Below are positions 9,238 to 19,792 of a stretch of 64,000 bases of DNA, piece by piece. The position numbers and the translations under genes are program-made. How positions within the stretch are numbered: position 1 is the first letter of the stretch; every line of letters begins with the position of its first letter. Source of the DNA: Vibrio zhanjiangensis (GTDB taxonomy: Bacteria > Pseudomonadota > Gammaproteobacteria > Enterobacterales > Vibrionaceae); the NCBI RefSeq assembly GCF_030161235.1, contig NZ_BSPW01000077.1, positions 1 through 64,000 of the forward strand, written 5' to 3'. The notes under the pieces were generated by a model. It made no database searches and was not told the DNA's origin. It was given only the letters and a program-made list of their open reading frames with translations.

Positions 9238-9485
9238 CATTTGCAGAGGACTGATATTGCTCACAATAAATTTATTATTTTTATTTATTCTTTCAGTCGC
9301 TTAAATTAGGCAAATCTTAAATAAGAGAATTTTTTGCGATCACCTCATCCTGAATGGCCAAACATCACAATTCTCTCCCCATTAACTGTTGGCCGAATAG
9401 ATAGACTGATTGTCTTAACATCGAAATCTCGCTAGTGTGTATTTCGGTAATTTGTATCCCATCCATACCAATGAGGAGAAAAGCG

Positions 9486-9875
9486 ATGGACAACCAAGCA
9501 ATCACCTTAAATGCGCTGCAAGTGCTGCTTACTACCCCAGAATTTGATCAAACCGAAATTGAGCAGTACTTTGCCCCGAGTTATCAACAAACCGTCAATG
9601 GTGTAGAGTTAGGCTACGCCGAATTTGTCGCGCATGTGGCCAAGCTGAAAAAAGACACAAAAAATAGGCGCGTGACTGTGCTTGCCTGCGCAGCCGAAAA
9701 GGAGCATGTGTTTACTCACCACCATGTGTCGGCCGATAAGGTGGATGGGGAAAGTGTCAAATTTGAGGTACTTGCCCACTTCACTCTTTTTGAGGGAAAA
9801 ATTGTTCGCTGTCAGGAGCTGACTCGGATGATCGAAGGGCAAGCAAAAGATGAAGATTTGGGCAGCCGCCACTAA
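9486..9875 (+). CDS. SnoaL/NTF2-like protein
   Basis: 129 residues from the ATG at 9486, which has GAGGAGAAAAG just upstream; the frame is open further upstream (to 9435) but without a ribosome site. The sequence has the alpha+beta cone pattern of SnoaL/NTF2-like proteins: an N-terminal helix with a YFAPSYQQTVNG segment, then strands around VTVLACAAEKEHVFTHHHV and FEVLAHFTLFEGKIVRCQE. Members bind small molecules or act as isomerases, so no substrate can be assigned. It converges on the DUF4250 gene. Confidence 0.65.
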   Translation: MDNQAITLNALQVLLTTPEFDQTEIEQYFAPSYQQTVNGVELGYAEFVAHVAKLKKDTKNRRVTVLACAAEKEHVFTHHHVSADKVDGESVKFEVLAHFTLFEGKIVRCQELTRMIEGQAKDEDLGSRH

Positions 9876-9889
9876 GAGCGGCCAAAGGC

Positions 9890-10078
9890 TTAGCGAAACT
9901 GCTTGGCTTCGGTTAAATATTCAAAGCCCGCGTTGGCAAGTTTATCGATTAGTTTAGTCTTATCAATATCATAAAATTTCACTAAGCTGTCTAAGTCGCC
10001 AAATTCATCACGAAGTTTCATGTTCACCATGCTAAGTAGGATAAAGGTATCCATGGTCTCAAAATTTTCTAGGCTCAT
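9890..10078 (-). CDS. DUF4250 domain protein
   Basis: 62 residues; cytoplasmic, no signal or membrane segment. The motif run MDTFILLSMVNMKLRDEFGD near the N-terminus and a helix-turn-helix-like second half (FYDIDKTKLIDKLANAGF) are what I recall of DUF4250, a small family in Vibrio and Firmicutes with no known function. AGGAATACC lies upstream of the ATG. Stands alone between the NTF2-like gene and purL. Confidence 0.7.
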   Translation of the reverse strand: MSLENFETMDTFILLSMVNMKLRDEFGDLDSLVKFYDIDKTKLIDKLANAGFEYLTEAKQFR

Positions 10079-10156
10079 TGGTATTCCTTAATGTATTAAC
10101 TCGCTTACTATATCAAAAACACCTTGGTTTCCTAATAGCCCACCTTTCATAAAACA

Positions 10157-10181
10157 AAGCGCAGGCCAATGACCTGCGCTT
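10157..10181 (-). terminator. purL terminator
   Basis: A 9-bp stem AAGCGCAGG / CCTGCGCTT with a 7-nt loop, followed on the minus strand by TGTTTT, placed 29 bp after the purL stop. Confidence 0.8.
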
Positions 10182-10209
10182 AGAGTTTGTGATTTTAAAC
10201 TTTACTCAG

Positions 10210-13200
10210 TTAACCAAGGTTTTTGCGCGCATTTTGGAACATACGCATCCAAGCACCATTTTCACCCCAACCTTCTGGCGCCCATGAGTTCGCGACAGTG
10301 CGGAATACTCGCTCTGGGTGTGGCATCATAATGGTGACGCGGCCATCTTGAGTCGTTAAACCTGTAATGGCATTTGGCGAGCCATTCGGGTTATTCGGAT
10401 ATTGCTGAGTCGGTTTGCCGAAGTTGTCGACATAACGAACCGCAACTGTGCCTGATTGCTCAATCGCCGCAAGGTGATCACTACCAGAGACTTCCACTCG
10501 CCCTTCACCATGTGACACCGCAATTGGCATCCGTGAGCCTGCCATGCCGTCAAAAAAGACCGAATCAGACTTTTGCACTTCAACCAAACTAAAACGCGCT
10601 TCAAAACGCTCCGATTCATTGCGGACAAACCTTGGCCACAGCTCTGCACCCGGAATCAAACTCTTAAGGTTCGACAACATCTGACAGCCGTTACACACGC
10701 CGAGTGAAAAGGTATTTTCACGGGTAAAGAAGGTTTCAAATTGCTCACGAGCCCCATCGTTAAACAAAATAGACTTCGCCCAGCCTTCACCTGCGCCTAA
10801 TACGTCACCGTATGAGAAGCCGCCACACGCCACAAGACCGTGGTATTCATCCAGCGCTACTTGACCTGTCAGGATGTCGCTCATGTGAATATCGGTAGCG
10901 TCAAAACCGGCTCTATCAAAGGCTGCGGCCATTTCAACATGGGAATTCACCCCTTGCTCGCGCAAGATGGCCATTTTCGGCCGCGCGCCAGTGGCAATAT
11001 AAGGTGCCGCGATGTCCTGATTAACATCAAAGCTTAACGACACATTCAAGCCAGGATCGGCATCATCTTGTTTGGCAGCAAACTCTTGGTCAGCACACGC
11101 TGGGTTATCGCGCAGTGCTTGCATCTTGTGCGTTGTTTCCGCCCAAATAGTGCGAAGCTCTGTACGAGAGCGCTCAAGCACGACCTCATCACCCGATGTA
11201 ATGACGAACTTATCTGACGCCTCTACGCGACCAATAACATGCGTACAATTTTCAAGGCCGTGAGCGGCTAAAGTAGACAGTACCGAGTCTAATTCATCGC
11301 TGCTTACTTGCACTACAGCACCAAGCTCTTCGTTAAACAAGGTCGCTAAAACGTCTTGCTCTGATGTGCTGGCAATATTTGCCAGATCAACGCGCACGCC
11401 GCAATGACCTGCAAAAGCCATTTCAGCCAGAGTCACCACAAGTCCACCATCACCTTTGTCATGGTAAGCCAGCAATTTGTCTTTGCGAACCAGAGTCTGC
11501 ATCGCATCAAAGAAGCCTTTGAGCTGGTCTGCGTTATCCACATCGGCAGGTTTATCACCCAATTGCTTGTATACTTGCGCAAGCGCCGTCGCACCAAGGC
11601 GGTTTTGACCGTTACCCAAATCGATAAACACGAGTGACGTGTCACCGAGCCCTTCAGAGGTCGCTGGAGTAAGAAGCTGAGGCGTCACGGTTTTACGCAC
11701 ATCTTCGACGCGGCCAAAGGCGGTGATCACTAGGGATAATGGTGAGGTCACTTGCTTATCTTCACCTTTATCCTGCCACTGGGTTTTCATTGACATAGAG
11801 TCTTTACCAACCGGAATGGTCAAACCAAGTGCAGGACACAGCTCTTCACCCACGGCTTTCACGGCTTGGTATAAGCCCGCATCTTCACCTGGGTGACCCG
11901 CTGGCGACATCCAGTTAGCAGAGAGCTTGATATGCTTGATATCACCAATATCGGTTGCCGCAATGTTCGTTAATGCCTCACCCACAGCTAAGCGAGCAGA
12001 GGCAGCAAAATCAAGTAGAGCGACGGGGGTGCGCTCGCCCATTGACATCGCTTCGCCGTGGTAGGTGTCATAACTTGCCGCAGTCACCGCGCAGTTCGCT
12101 ACAGGTACTTGCCAAGGACCCACCATTTGATCACGCGCCACTAAACCTGTCACGCTGCGATCGCCAATGGTGATCAAAAAGGTTTTTTCGGCAACCGCAG
12201 GAAGGCGTAATACGCGATCCAGCGCTTGGTCGATTTCAATATTCTTACGCTCAATAGCAGGGCTATCCACTTTCAGTGTGGTGGCTTCACGATGCATCTT
12301 AGGTGGCTTACCAAGTAAGATATCCATCGGCATATCGATAGGTGTATTATCGAAATGTGCGTCTTCTAAAGTAAGATGCCGCTCCTTTGTAGCCTCACCA
12401 ACCACAGCGTATGGGGCACGTTCACGTTGACAAATCGCTTCAAAAACAGGCATATCCTCTTTGGCAACTGCCAATACGTAGCGCTCTTGAGATTCATTAC
12501 ACCAAATCTCAAGTGGGCTCATTCCCGGCTCATCATTAGGCACATCACGCAACTGGAATTTACCACCGCGTTCACCATCATTGACAAGCTCTGGCAAAGC
12601 ATTAGAAATGCCGCCTGCACCGACATCATGGATAAAGGCGATGGGGTTTTTGTCACCGAGTTGCCAGCAGCGGTCGATAACTTCCTGACAGCGACGTTCC
12701 ATTTCAGGGTTTTCACGTTGCACTGAAGCAAAGTCTAAATCTTCTGCTGATTGGCCTGAGGCCATTGACGATGCCGCGCCGCCGCCAAGACCAATATTCA
12801 TCGCTGGACCGCCAAGTACAATTAAACTCGCACCAACAGGGATCTCTTTTTTCTGCACATGCTCATCGCGAATATTGCCCATACCACCAGCGATCATAAT
12901 GGGCTTATGATAACCGCGTACCTCTTCACCTGCATGAGACGTCACTTTCTCTTCGTAGGTACGGAAATAGCCTAGTAGGTTAGGACGACCGAATTCATTG
13001 TTAAATGCAGCGCCACCAAGTGGGCCTTCTAGCATGATGTCCAATGCGTTAACGATGCGATCAGGCTTACCAAAATCCGTTTCCCAAGGCTGCTCAAAGC
13101 CCGGAATACGCAAATTAGAGGTAGTAAAACCCACCAAACCGGCTTTGGGCTTGCCGCCAATTCCGGTTGCGCCTTCATCACGAATTTCACCGCCAGAACC

Positions 13201-14130
13201 GGTTGACGCACCTGGCCATGGCGAAATGGCCGTTGGGTGGTTGTGAGTTTCAACCTTCATCAAGATGTGCGCATCTTCGTGATGATAAGTATATTGACGC
13301 GAACTTGGATCAGGGAAGAAACGACCGATTTTCGAACCTGTCATTACCGCCGCGTTATCTTTATAAGCGGATAAAACGTGCTCAGGGGTTGTCTCATAGG
13401 TGTTTTTAATCATCTTAAACAGAGATTTGGGCTGCTCAACACCATCAATGGTCCAATCTGCATTAAAGATTTTATGTCGGCAATGCTCAGAGTTCGCCTG
13501 TGCAAACATCATAAGCTCAATATCATTGGGGTTGCGACCAAGTTTGGTGAAGTTTTCAACCAAGTAGTCGATTTCATCTTCTGCTAATGCTAGACCTAGC
13601 GCGACGTTTGCCTTTTCAAGTGCGGCTCGTCCACCACTTAGAATGTCAACATCAGCAACAGGCGCTGGCTCTGCAACCGTGAATAGGGCCGATGCGGCTT
13701 CAAAATCAGTAAATACCACTTCCATCATGCGATCATGAATAATGGCTTTCACTTGGTTTAACTGCGTTTCTGACAACTGGCTCGATGTGTCCAAATAATA
13801 GGCCGTACCACGCTCTAGACGTTTGATTTTGCAAAGGCCACAGTTATTGGCAATATCGGTGGATTTTGAAGACCAAGGAGAGATAGTGCCCAGACGCGGT
13901 GTTACCAAAAGCAACAGACCTTGCGGCTCATGCTCTTCTATTGTCGGCCCATAAGTCAAAAGCTTTTCCAGTTTCTCAAGCTCAGACGTGTCTAGGTCGT
14001 CAGTTAGATCAGCAAAATGCATAAACTCAGCGTAAACTCCTATAACAGGTAAGTCTTGTTCACGGCAAAGTTCGAGTAGTTTGTTAACACGAAACTCAGA
14101 AAGAGCTGGGGAGCCACGCAAAATTCTCAT
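10210..14130 (-). CDS. purL: Phosphoribosylformylglycinamidine synthase
   Basis: 1306 residues, normal for the large single-chain enzyme of gammaproteobacteria. It makes FGAM from FGAR, glutamine and ATP in the fourth step of purine synthesis. The order is standard: N-terminal PurS-like part, two AIRS-type ATP-binding halves ([12 protein letters not shown] near residue 300; [14 protein letters not shown]), and a class I glutaminase domain at the C-terminus with the nucleophile Cys in GVCNGCQML and a His in MPHPERVFR. The start [14 protein letters not shown] is the family's usual one. It is monocistronic with a terminator behind and a PurR-type box in front. Confidence 0.97.
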   Translation of the reverse strand: MRILRGSPALSEFRVNKLLELCREQDLPVIGVYAEFMHFADLTDDLDTSELEKLEKLLTYGPTIEEHEPQGLLLLVTPRLGTISPWSSKSTDIANNCGLCKIKRLERGTAYYLDTSSQLSETQLNQVKAIIHDRMMEVVFTDFEAASALFTVAEPAPVADVDILSGGRAALEKANVALGLALAEDEIDYLVENFTKLGRNPNDIELMMFAQANSEHCRHKIFNADWTIDGVEQPKSLFKMIKNTYETTPEHVLSAYKDNAAVMTGSKIGRFFPDPSSRQYTYHHEDAHILMKVETHNHPTAISPWPGASTGSGGEIRDEGATGIGGKPKAGLVGFTTSNLRIPGFEQPWETDFGKPDRIVNALDIMLEGPLGGAAFNNEFGRPNLLGYFRTYEEKVTSHAGEEVRGYHKPIMIAGGMGNIRDEHVQKKEIPVGASLIVLGGPAMNIGLGGGAASSMASGQSAEDLDFASVQRENPEMERRCQEVIDRCWQLGDKNPIAFIHDVGAGGISNALPELVNDGERGGKFQLRDVPNDEPGMSPLEIWCNESQERYVLAVAKEDMPVFEAICQRERAPYAVVGEATKERHLTLEDAHFDNTPIDMPMDILLGKPPKMHREATTLKVDSPAIERKNIEIDQALDRVLRLPAVAEKTFLITIGDRSVTGLVARDQMVGPWQVPVANCAVTAASYDTYHGEAMSMGERTPVALLDFAASARLAVGEALTNIAATDIGDIKHIKLSANWMSPAGHPGEDAGLYQAVKAVGEELCPALGLTIPVGKDSMSMKTQWQDKGEDKQVTSPLSLVITAFGRVEDVRKTVTPQLLTPATSEGLGDTSLVFIDLGNGQNRLGATALAQVYKQLGDKPADVDNADQLKGFFDAMQTLVRKDKLLAYHDKGDGGLVVTLAEMAFAGHCGVRVDLANIASTSEQDVLATLFNEELGAVVQVSSDELDSVLSTLAAHGLENCTHVIGRVEASDKFVITSGDEVVLERSRTELRTIWAETTHKMQALRDNPACADQEFAAKQDDADPGLNVSLSFDVNQDIAAPYIATGARPKMAILREQGVNSHVEMAAAFDRAGFDATDIHMSDILTGQVALDEYHGLVACGGFSYGDVLGAGEGWAKSILFNDGAREQFETFFTRENTFSLGVCNGCQMLSNLKSLIPGAELWPRFVRNESERFEARFSLVEVQKSDSVFFDGMAGSRMPIAVSHGEGRVEVSGSDHLAAIEQSGTVAVRYVDNFGKPTQQYPNNPNGSPNAITGLTTQDGRVTIMMPHPERVFRTVANSWAPEGWGENGAWMRMFQNARKNLG

Positions 14131-14266
14131 GTGCTTAGGTCTCTTGTATTAAGGTAATATGGGAATAGATTCAAAAGGTTATATCAATACCTTGCAAACT
14201 TATGCCGATGCTACCTCACGTTTACGAGCGCATTATAAAGGATTTAGTTTTGTGATGTAACACCAA

Positions 14267-14282
14267 AAGCAACCGTTTGCGT
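14267..14282. promoter_or_regulatory. PurR box upstream of purL
   Basis: AAGCAACCGTTTGCGT matches the palindromic PurR consensus ACGCAAACGTTTGCGT at 14 of 16 positions. It lies 137 bp before purL and 134 bp before mltF, in the divergent intergenic region. PurR represses purine genes when hypoxanthine or guanine is bound; repression of purL here is inferred. Confidence 0.65.
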
Positions 14283-14416
14283 CATTTTTTTCAGCAAATT
14301 TGAATTACCGCAACAATCGCAAATATAAATCTTTAGTCGCAACGAGTCGTGATTGACTTGCCTTGTCACGACACTCTGATATAACTGCTCTTAATGGAAA
14401 TAAGAGAATGTGGTCA

Positions 14417-15937
14417 ATGAAGAAGCATTACTTAACCCCCTGGACAACCTTAGGCATACTGCTGTTTTCCGCCCTAATATTGTCTGGCTGCCAAATCGAA
14501 TCTGAACCCAAAAGCGATTTAGATCAGATTCGTGAGCGTGGCGTATTGCGTGTGGGGACCTTAAACAATCAGCTTTCCTATTATATCGGTCCAGATGGTC
14601 CGGCGGGTTTGGATTATGAGCTAGCGCGAGAATTTGCTAACGAGCTCGGCGTTCAGCTTGAGATGAAACCCGCTTTTCGGATCTCATCACTCTATCCTGC
14701 TCTTGAAAATGGCGAAATTGATATTATTGCAGCGGGACTTGTCTCATCCCCAGAGCGTATGGCGCGCTTTCGTCCGGGCCCCGCGTATTACTATGTGAGC
14801 CAGCAAGTCATATACAAAAAAGGCAATTGGAGACCCAGAACACTCGAGCAGCTGGTCAGCAAACATAACAGTGATGGTGAACAAGCCGCCACACTTAAAA
14901 TCGTCAGTGACTCACATATCAAACAGACCTTAAACACAATACGAGAACATCAACATCCCGATTTTGTCTTTGAAGTTGATCCAGAAGCCGAAGTCAGCGA
15001 CTTACTTAAACAAGTCGCTCAAGGTGAATTGATGTTTACCGTCGCAGACTCTGTGGAACTTTCTCTTTCACAACGTATTTATCCCGAAATCGCCGTTGCG
15101 TTTGAGCTGACTGAAGACCAGCCCATTTCATGGTTTGTACGCCGCTCTGAAGATGAAAGCCTCTACGCACTATTAATTGAATTTTTTGGTTACACCAAAC
15201 AATCAGGCCACCTTGCCGCGCTCGAAGAAAAATACATCGGCCATGTTGGCAGTTTTGATTATGTAGATACTCGAGCGTTTATCCGCGCTTTAAACAGCAA
15301 GTTACCAAAGTGGGCGCCACTGTTTAAACAATATTCGGATGAATTTGACTGGCGATTAGTCGCAGCTCTCGCCTATCAAGAATCTCACTGGAACCCGCGC
15401 GCAAAATCACCTACAGGAGTGCGGGGTATGATGATGTTAACCTTACCGACAGCCAAAAGTGTCGGTGTAACCAACCGCCTTGATCCACAACAATCGGTGC
15501 GAGGCGGCGTTGAGTATTTGCGCCGTATCGCTTCTCGTATTCCTGAATCTATCGCCATGCATGAGAAGATATGGTTCGCTCTTGCGGCCTACAATGTCGG
15601 CTATGGACATATGATGGACGCCAGAAGATTAACCAAAAAACAAGGTGCCAATCCCGACTCATGGGCCGATGTGAAAGATCGGTTGCCCTTACTGAGGCAA
15701 AAGAAATACTTCAGCCAAACTGAGTATGGTTATGCAAGAGGAGATGAAGCGAAAAATTATGTCGAAAATATTCGTCGTTACTATCAAAGCATCATCGGCC
15801 ATATTGATCAAAAGCCCATAGAGGATAACGACGGTAGTATTGATGACTTGGCTGTCATTGAGCCGATAGAACTTGAACAACAAACTGAGTTGGAAGAAGA
15901 CGACCAAGAGCCAATATCAGAGCAACTCCAAGAGTAA
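14417..15937 (+). CDS. mltF: Membrane-bound lytic transglycosylase F
   Basis: 506 residues from the Met at 14417 (MKKHYL), chosen because AAGAG lies 10 nt upstream and the signal then starts in the usual place; Met codons at 14408 and 14363 are alternatives. The hydrophobic stretch ends in LILSGC, so it is probably a lipoprotein. Next come a solute-binding-protein-like domain (about 30-270) and an SLT domain with the catalytic Glu in AYQESHW and the GVRGMMMLT motif. The enzyme cleaves murein glycan strands to 1,6-anhydro ends at the outer membrane. An acidic tail (ELEEDDQEP) ends the protein. Confidence 0.93.
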   Translation: MKKHYLTPWTTLGILLFSALILSGCQIESEPKSDLDQIRERGVLRVGTLNNQLSYYIGPDGPAGLDYELAREFANELGVQLEMKPAFRISSLYPALENGEIDIIAAGLVSSPERMARFRPGPAYYYVSQQVIYKKGNWRPRTLEQLVSKHNSDGEQAATLKIVSDSHIKQTLNTIREHQHPDFVFEVDPEAEVSDLLKQVAQGELMFTVADSVELSLSQRIYPEIAVAFELTEDQPISWFVRRSEDESLYALLIEFFGYTKQSGHLAALEEKYIGHVGSFDYVDTRAFIRALNSKLPKWAPLFKQYSDEFDWRLVAALAYQESHWNPRAKSPTGVRGMMMLTLPTAKSVGVTNRLDPQQSVRGGVEYLRRIASRIPESIAMHEKIWFALAAYNVGYGHMMDARRLTKKQGANPDSWADVKDRLPLLRQKKYFSQTEYGYARGDEAKNYVENIRRYYQSIIGHIDQKPIEDNDGSIDDLAVIEPIELEQQTELEEDDQEPISEQLQE

Positions 15938-15947
15938 TCAAAGTTTC

Positions 15948-15979
15948 ATAATTCAAGTGCGACTTAGCACTTGAATTAT
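15948..15979 (+). terminator. Hairpin after mltF
   Basis: A perfect 13-bp stem (ATAATTCAAGTGC / GCACTTGAATTAT) with a 6-nt loop, 11 bp past the mltF stop. There is no clear T-run, so it may stabilise the mRNA end rather than terminate. Confidence 0.45.
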
Positions 15980-16040
15980 CACACTTCGCCCATACATAGT
16001 AATTTGTCTTTAATCTAACCCCAAGTAGGAGGGTGTTTTC

Positions 16041-16175
16041 ATGCGTAGACGCGTAGTTCAGTCAAGACGCCTTAATAAAACCGTTGCTGCGAATCGCCGT
16101 AAAAGGATGCTAAGCAACAATAAGAAAAAAGTGATTGCACGTCATAGAGCTTTTATGCAGCTTATCTGTGCCTAG
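16041..16175 (+). CDS. 44-residue arginine/lysine-rich small protein
   Basis: An ATG at 16041 is preceded by an excellent ribosome site (AGGAGGG at 16027-16033, 7 nt spacing). The 44-residue product begins MRRRVVQSRRLNKTVAANRR, contains clusters RRKR and NNKKK, and ends FMQLICA. About a third of residues are Arg or Lys with almost no acidic ones, resembling small ribosomal or nucleic-acid-binding proteins. It has no signal peptide. It lies on the same strand after mltF and converges on tadA. I do not recognise a family. Supporting evidence is the strong ribosome site and the strongly biased composition. Confidence 0.6.
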   Translation: MRRRVVQSRRLNKTVAANRRKRMLSNNKKKVIARHRAFMQLICA

Positions 16176-16278
16176 GCACAGTGACCTACCCCCATATTAA
16201 TCACGATTGGCAGAGCCTGAATCTTTTCAAATCCAACTTTTCAATGCAAAAGAACAGGCTCTCGAAAGGCCCCACTTT

Positions 16279-16779
16279 CTACCCTTTACTCTGCTTGAGT
16301 GCTTTCTTTTCTTTACGGCGACGTTGAAAAAAAGCTTGAAGCTGCTCACGGCATTCATCCTCTAGCAAGCCCTGCTCTATCTCAGCATAGTGATACGCTG
16401 CTTGATGTTCGAACAAATTTAGTACTGTGCCCGCAGCACCCGCTTTTAAATCTGGCGCACCAAAAACAATTCGCTTTACTCTGCTATGAAGTAAGGCTCC
16501 TGCGCACATTGGGCAAGGTTCAAGCGTCACGTAAAGCGTGGTATCCAGTAGTCGATAATTTTTAATTATCTGACCCGCTTTGCGCAGCACTTGCATTTCC
16601 GCATGGGCTGTGGCGTCGTGATGAGAAATAGACTGATTCCAACCTTCGGCAATAATCTCTCCTTCTCTGACCAAAACGGCCCCAACAGGGACTTCTCCTT
16701 GTCGCTCGGCCTGAGCCGCCAGCTCCATGGCTCTACGCATAAACAGATGATCTTGTTCGTTAAATTTAGATTGTGACAA
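16279..16779 (-). CDS. tadA: tRNA-specific adenosine deaminase
   Basis: 166 residues. Zinc-dependent deaminase that converts the wobble adenosine A34 of tRNA-Arg(ACG) to inosine. The signature residues are present: H59-A-E61 (zinc ligand and proton shuttle) and P88-C89-x-x-C92. The C-terminal tail is basic (FFQRRRKEKKALK), as in the family. An imperfect 8-bp inverted repeat (AGAGCCTG/CAGGCTCT) with a long loop lies downstream in 16213-16262 and may be a weak terminator. Confidence 0.95.
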   Translation of the reverse strand: MSQSKFNEQDHLFMRRAMELAAQAERQGEVPVGAVLVREGEIIAEGWNQSISHHDATAHAEMQVLRKAGQIIKNYRLLDTTLYVTLEPCPMCAGALLHSRVKRIVFGAPDLKAGAAGTVLNLFEHQAAYHYAEIEQGLLEDECREQLQAFFQRRRKEKKALKQSKG

Positions 16780-16879
16780 AGGAGAACCTACCTATTTCGT
16801 TTGGTACTCGATAATTTTACAATTAACGCAAGATAAGTAAAAGTGTCCAAAGCGCCGCTTTGCGATTAACACGGTTTCG

Positions 16880-17275
16880 TTAAGGCTTTGCCATTGTATG
16901 CCCAGCAAACACACTATTGAGCCTGACCGATAGCACACGATGTTTTCCATCTTGCCAACACACTTGAACCTGCACTTGCTTCACTTGCGCCCCATCAATC
17001 AGAATAGGCTCAACCAAACAGAGGACCTGATACTGACCATCATCAGATACGTCGCATTGAGCCTTAATCTCACAATGCTCTGGCCAATGACCATAAGCGG
17101 AAAAAGTTTCTAAACTGGCCTCAGCTAAGTGAACAGCAGCCCATTTTTTCTCAGCCGCGCCAGCTTTCGTTTCAATATCAATATGGAACTTCACCAGTCC
17201 AATCCCACTTAGTGCAACTATCGCTAGCGCAACCAAGACTTCAACTAAACTCGTACCTGTCTGCTTAGAAATCAT
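16880..17275 (-). CDS. Type IV minor pilin, PilV-like
   Basis: 131 residues from the Met at 17275, chosen because it gives a short prepilin leader (MISKQTG) followed by TSLVEVLVALAIVALSGIGL, with Glu at +5 of the mature protein. Processing after Gly7 by PilD is expected. The start overlaps the PilX-like gene by 11 bp, which indicates translational coupling. Minor pilins prime assembly of the type IV pilus in the inner membrane. PilV is assigned from the LVEVLVAL motif and operon order; it is the last gene of the operon. Confidence 0.8.
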   Translation of the reverse strand: MISKQTGTSLVEVLVALAIVALSGIGLVKFHIDIETKAGAAEKKWAAVHLAEASLETFSAYGHWPEHCEIKAQCDVSDDGQYQVLCLVEPILIDGAQVKQVQVQVCWQDGKHRVLSVRLNSVFAGHTMAKP

Positions 17276-18557
17276 ACCAACTGCCTGCTGCCCATGATAA
17301 GAAATGGAAGTCTCTTGCAACAGCTTGCGTTACCTGCTGGCGGTACTCGGTATTCAGTCCCCCACTAACCAAAGCGTAGCTATTTGGAGCATCCAGCACC
17401 AATCCGCCAAGCGGATAAAAATGGCCATGTTGAAAATAACTCACCGTCTCCTCGCTTAGCTGAGCCACTGAGGATAACTGCGCTATGGTGTGATTTAAGA
17501 TAGACGGAGGGCGGCTAACCCGTGTCTTGGGCCAATCAGTATATTGAGTGTGGATGCCAGACGTAACCAAATGGTAGATAAATCCCTTCAAAGGCTGCTG
17601 AGCCGAAATGGAGACGATCCCATTGTGAAAAACCACCATTAAACCCGATTCCAAGTAACTGTCGATGGCAAGATTGAGAGCATGGATATCTGGCTCGTTC
17701 AACTCACACCCACCAAACACCCAGATAAGATCGTGAGAAGCTCTGACTAAACTGATAATGCTTTCAGCACAATTTTGGTTAAATGTCGCTTTGGGCAATC
17801 TGTCAGCATGACTCGGTATAGAGTCTCTCAGTGAGTGAGGCACATAAGCCAATCGCGATGTGTCCGACATCACACTAAACCACTCGCTTCGCTCAACATT
17901 AAATACCTCCTTAAAAGGATCAACGCTGGGCTCAAACTGAAAGTCTTTCTGCGTGTCTTCAAGCTTCCACACTAAGCGGGTGTAGTGCGAATCGGAACAG
18001 CGTCGAGGTGTTGATGAAGGGATGGCAGCAAGGTTGCCATGCCCCACTTGGCTTGACATCAAGGATTTGCTGGCAAAACTTTTGGCAAAAAGCGCTCCTG
18101 CATAGCGAAGCGAATAGCACTGCCATTGGGAGTGATTCAACCTTTGACCTATGCTCGGTGCCACTTTCAAATTCCCATTAACGAGAAAATGTGACCGAGT
18201 CGTAATAGGGCTTTTGATCTGGAGCTCTGGTAGGTAAAAAGCTTTGCTTAATCTGACGTAACCACTGCTGGAGCGTATAATATTAGGCCTTTGCTGTTCA
18301 ATTATCAGCTCATCCAAATCAAGTAAAGCGATGCAATCACTCAGGTTTTGTGCCAACTGGCCTGTTCGCCGCATCTTGGCGTAGGCACATTCCAGTCCAC
18401 CTTCTGCCCGCCAATATGAGCGGCGACTATCAAGATAATCATTGCTGTGCTTAATTTGATATAATAAGCCCTTGGCATTTGCCATTACCAGCATAAGCAG
18501 CAAACCTAACATCAGGCTGGTCATAATAATGGTGGTCGCACCATACTCAGGTTTCAT
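17265..18557 (-). CDS. PilX-like pilus assembly protein
   Basis: 430 residues. The N-terminus is MKPEYG followed by ATTIIMTSLMLGLLLMLVMA, a type IV pilin-like leader and membrane helix without Glu at +5, as is usual for PilX/GspK-class proteins. Next comes RRSYWRAEGGLECAYAKMR, the aromatic/AEGGL segment common in these proteins. The large C-terminal domain has no motif I recognise. It lies between PilW- and PilV-like genes, 1 bp after PilW. Role: likely tip-complex component of the type IV pilus. Confidence 0.75.
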   Translation of the reverse strand: MKPEYGATTIIMTSLMLGLLLMLVMANAKGLLYQIKHSNDYLDSRRSYWRAEGGLECAYAKMRRTGQLAQNLSDCIALLDLDELIIEQQRPNIIRSSSGYVRLSKAFYLPELQIKSPITTRSHFLVNGNLKVAPSIGQRLNHSQWQCYSLRYAGALFAKSFASKSLMSSQVGHGNLAAIPSSTPRRCSDSHYTRLVWKLEDTQKDFQFEPSVDPFKEVFNVERSEWFSVMSDTSRLAYVPHSLRDSIPSHADRLPKATFNQNCAESIISLVRASHDLIWVFGGCELNEPDIHALNLAIDSYLESGLMVVFHNGIVSISAQQPLKGFIYHLVTSGIHTQYTDWPKTRVSRPPSILNHTIAQLSSVAQLSEETVSYFQHGHFYPLGGLVLDAPNSYALVSGGLNTEYRQQVTQAVARDFHFLSWAAGSWYDF

Positions 18558-18558
18558 G

Positions 18559-19200
18559 TTAAGGATTCCTAGAACGAATAGAAAACGAAACGGAGATATT
18601 TTTTTCTGGCCAACGGGTCAGAGCCGTGGTGACACTGATGAGTAGTAACTGAGATAAAGTCGAGCCAGCAATTAAGGTTTGTTTGTTGACATCGAATGCG
18701 GTGACAAGGATTTGCTTGTGATCAAATAAGGTATTGCATGTGTTGCCAAAATGCGCGTTAAAGGCTTGAGCCTCAATGCGAGACATCACCCGTGGCAGCT
18801 TGATTTCGCATATTCTAAGTTGATTTGGGTAGCGCTCATCACGCTGATAAACCACGTTGGTATACGCTTCTTCAGTGCCTAGTTCGCCAGCAAGATAGGC
18901 GTAAGCAACAAGAGAAGTATTGGGCTGCGAAATAACATGATACACATCATCGGCTCCTAACACTTTGATGCTTTGGCCTAACTCTCCTCCATACCCCGCT
19001 CGATACAAATCCTGCTTCATCATCTGTACGACGCTATGAGTACTTTGTATCAGTAATCTGCGTTTATTGCTCGCATTGGCGATTTTCGCATTGTGTAGCA
19101 GTAAACTGATGAGCGCCATGATAACTAACACACTCATCGCCATAGACACAAGGCATTCAACCAAGGTCATTCCCACGCATTGCCTTTTATACGTCAACAC
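18559..19200 (-). CDS. Type IV minor pilin, PilW-like
   Basis: 213 residues. Leader MLTYKRQCVG then MTLVECLVSMAMSVLVIMAL, with Glu at +5 of the mature form. It then has the PilW-type pattern HSVVQMMKQDLYRAGYGGEL. The start overlaps the upstream FimT/GspH-like gene by 7 bp. Four tightly packed or overlapping genes indicate one operon encoding the pilus tip complex. Confidence 0.8.
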   Translation of the reverse strand: MLTYKRQCVGMTLVECLVSMAMSVLVIMALISLLLHNAKIANASNKRRLLIQSTHSVVQMMKQDLYRAGYGGELGQSIKVLGADDVYHVISQPNTSLVAYAYLAGELGTEEAYTNVVYQRDERYPNQLRICEIKLPRVMSRIEAQAFNAHFGNTCNTLFDHKQILVTAFDVNKQTLIAGSTLSQLLLISVTTALTRWPEKNISVSFSIRSRNP

Positions 19201-19685
19201 ACGTCATAGCCTAAACGTGCTGTATCAGGCGCGCACACCCGAACAATTGCCGAGCGAAAATGCGTTCTAAGCTCAAGTAGCAGCTCGGGATTCGACTTGG
19301 GATAAAAGACTAATCGGCCACTTTTGGGTCTACCGTGGCTGGCATCAAAACGGATTCGATTTGCGCTGTAATTTGAGCTCAGCGTGATACCTTGAAAAGA
19401 TTGCCCCGAAAGCTGCATTAATACCGTTGCGTGCGCCATTTCCTGATCATCGGCAAGCTTTAGCTGCCAATTTAAATCGGTTTCACTGACATGAATCCAA
19501 AGCGTCTGCCTACGCAATATTGCCTGAGATTTAGCCAGCAGTATCAATCCTCGTAATTCACTGGCAAGGCGTATCATCATGGTGGTTTCCGAAACAGAAC
19601 GAACACTGGGTATCGCCCATAACAGAGTCAAGCTCATCAATCCAAGCACCAAAACCAACTCGGGTAAGGTAAATCCACGAGGCAT
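19194..19685 (-). CDS. Minor pilin, FimT/FimU/GspH-like
   Basis: 163 residues. The leader is very short, MPRG then FTLPELVLVLGLMSLTLLW, with Phe at +1 and Glu at +5. The ELRGLILLAKSQAILRRQ helix is typical of the GspH/FimT domain, and a Cys near the C-terminus (VRVCAPD) matches FimT family proteins. First gene of the minor pilin operon, 107 bp from the divergent pilE-like gene. Confidence 0.82.
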   Translation of the reverse strand: MPRGFTLPELVLVLGLMSLTLLWAIPSVRSVSETTMMIRLASELRGLILLAKSQAILRRQTLWIHVSETDLNWQLKLADDQEMAHATVLMQLSGQSFQGITLSSNYSANRIRFDASHGRPKSGRLVFYPKSNPELLLELRTHFRSAIVRVCAPDTARLGYDVC

Positions 19686-19792
19686 TTCTCAACTTCTCCT
19701 GCAACCATCGATGTGCTGAAAACCCATACTTGGTTGGATGTTAACACTGCTCAACAATACAGTAAGTTCAACCTTGAGTAAGATTCGAGACA

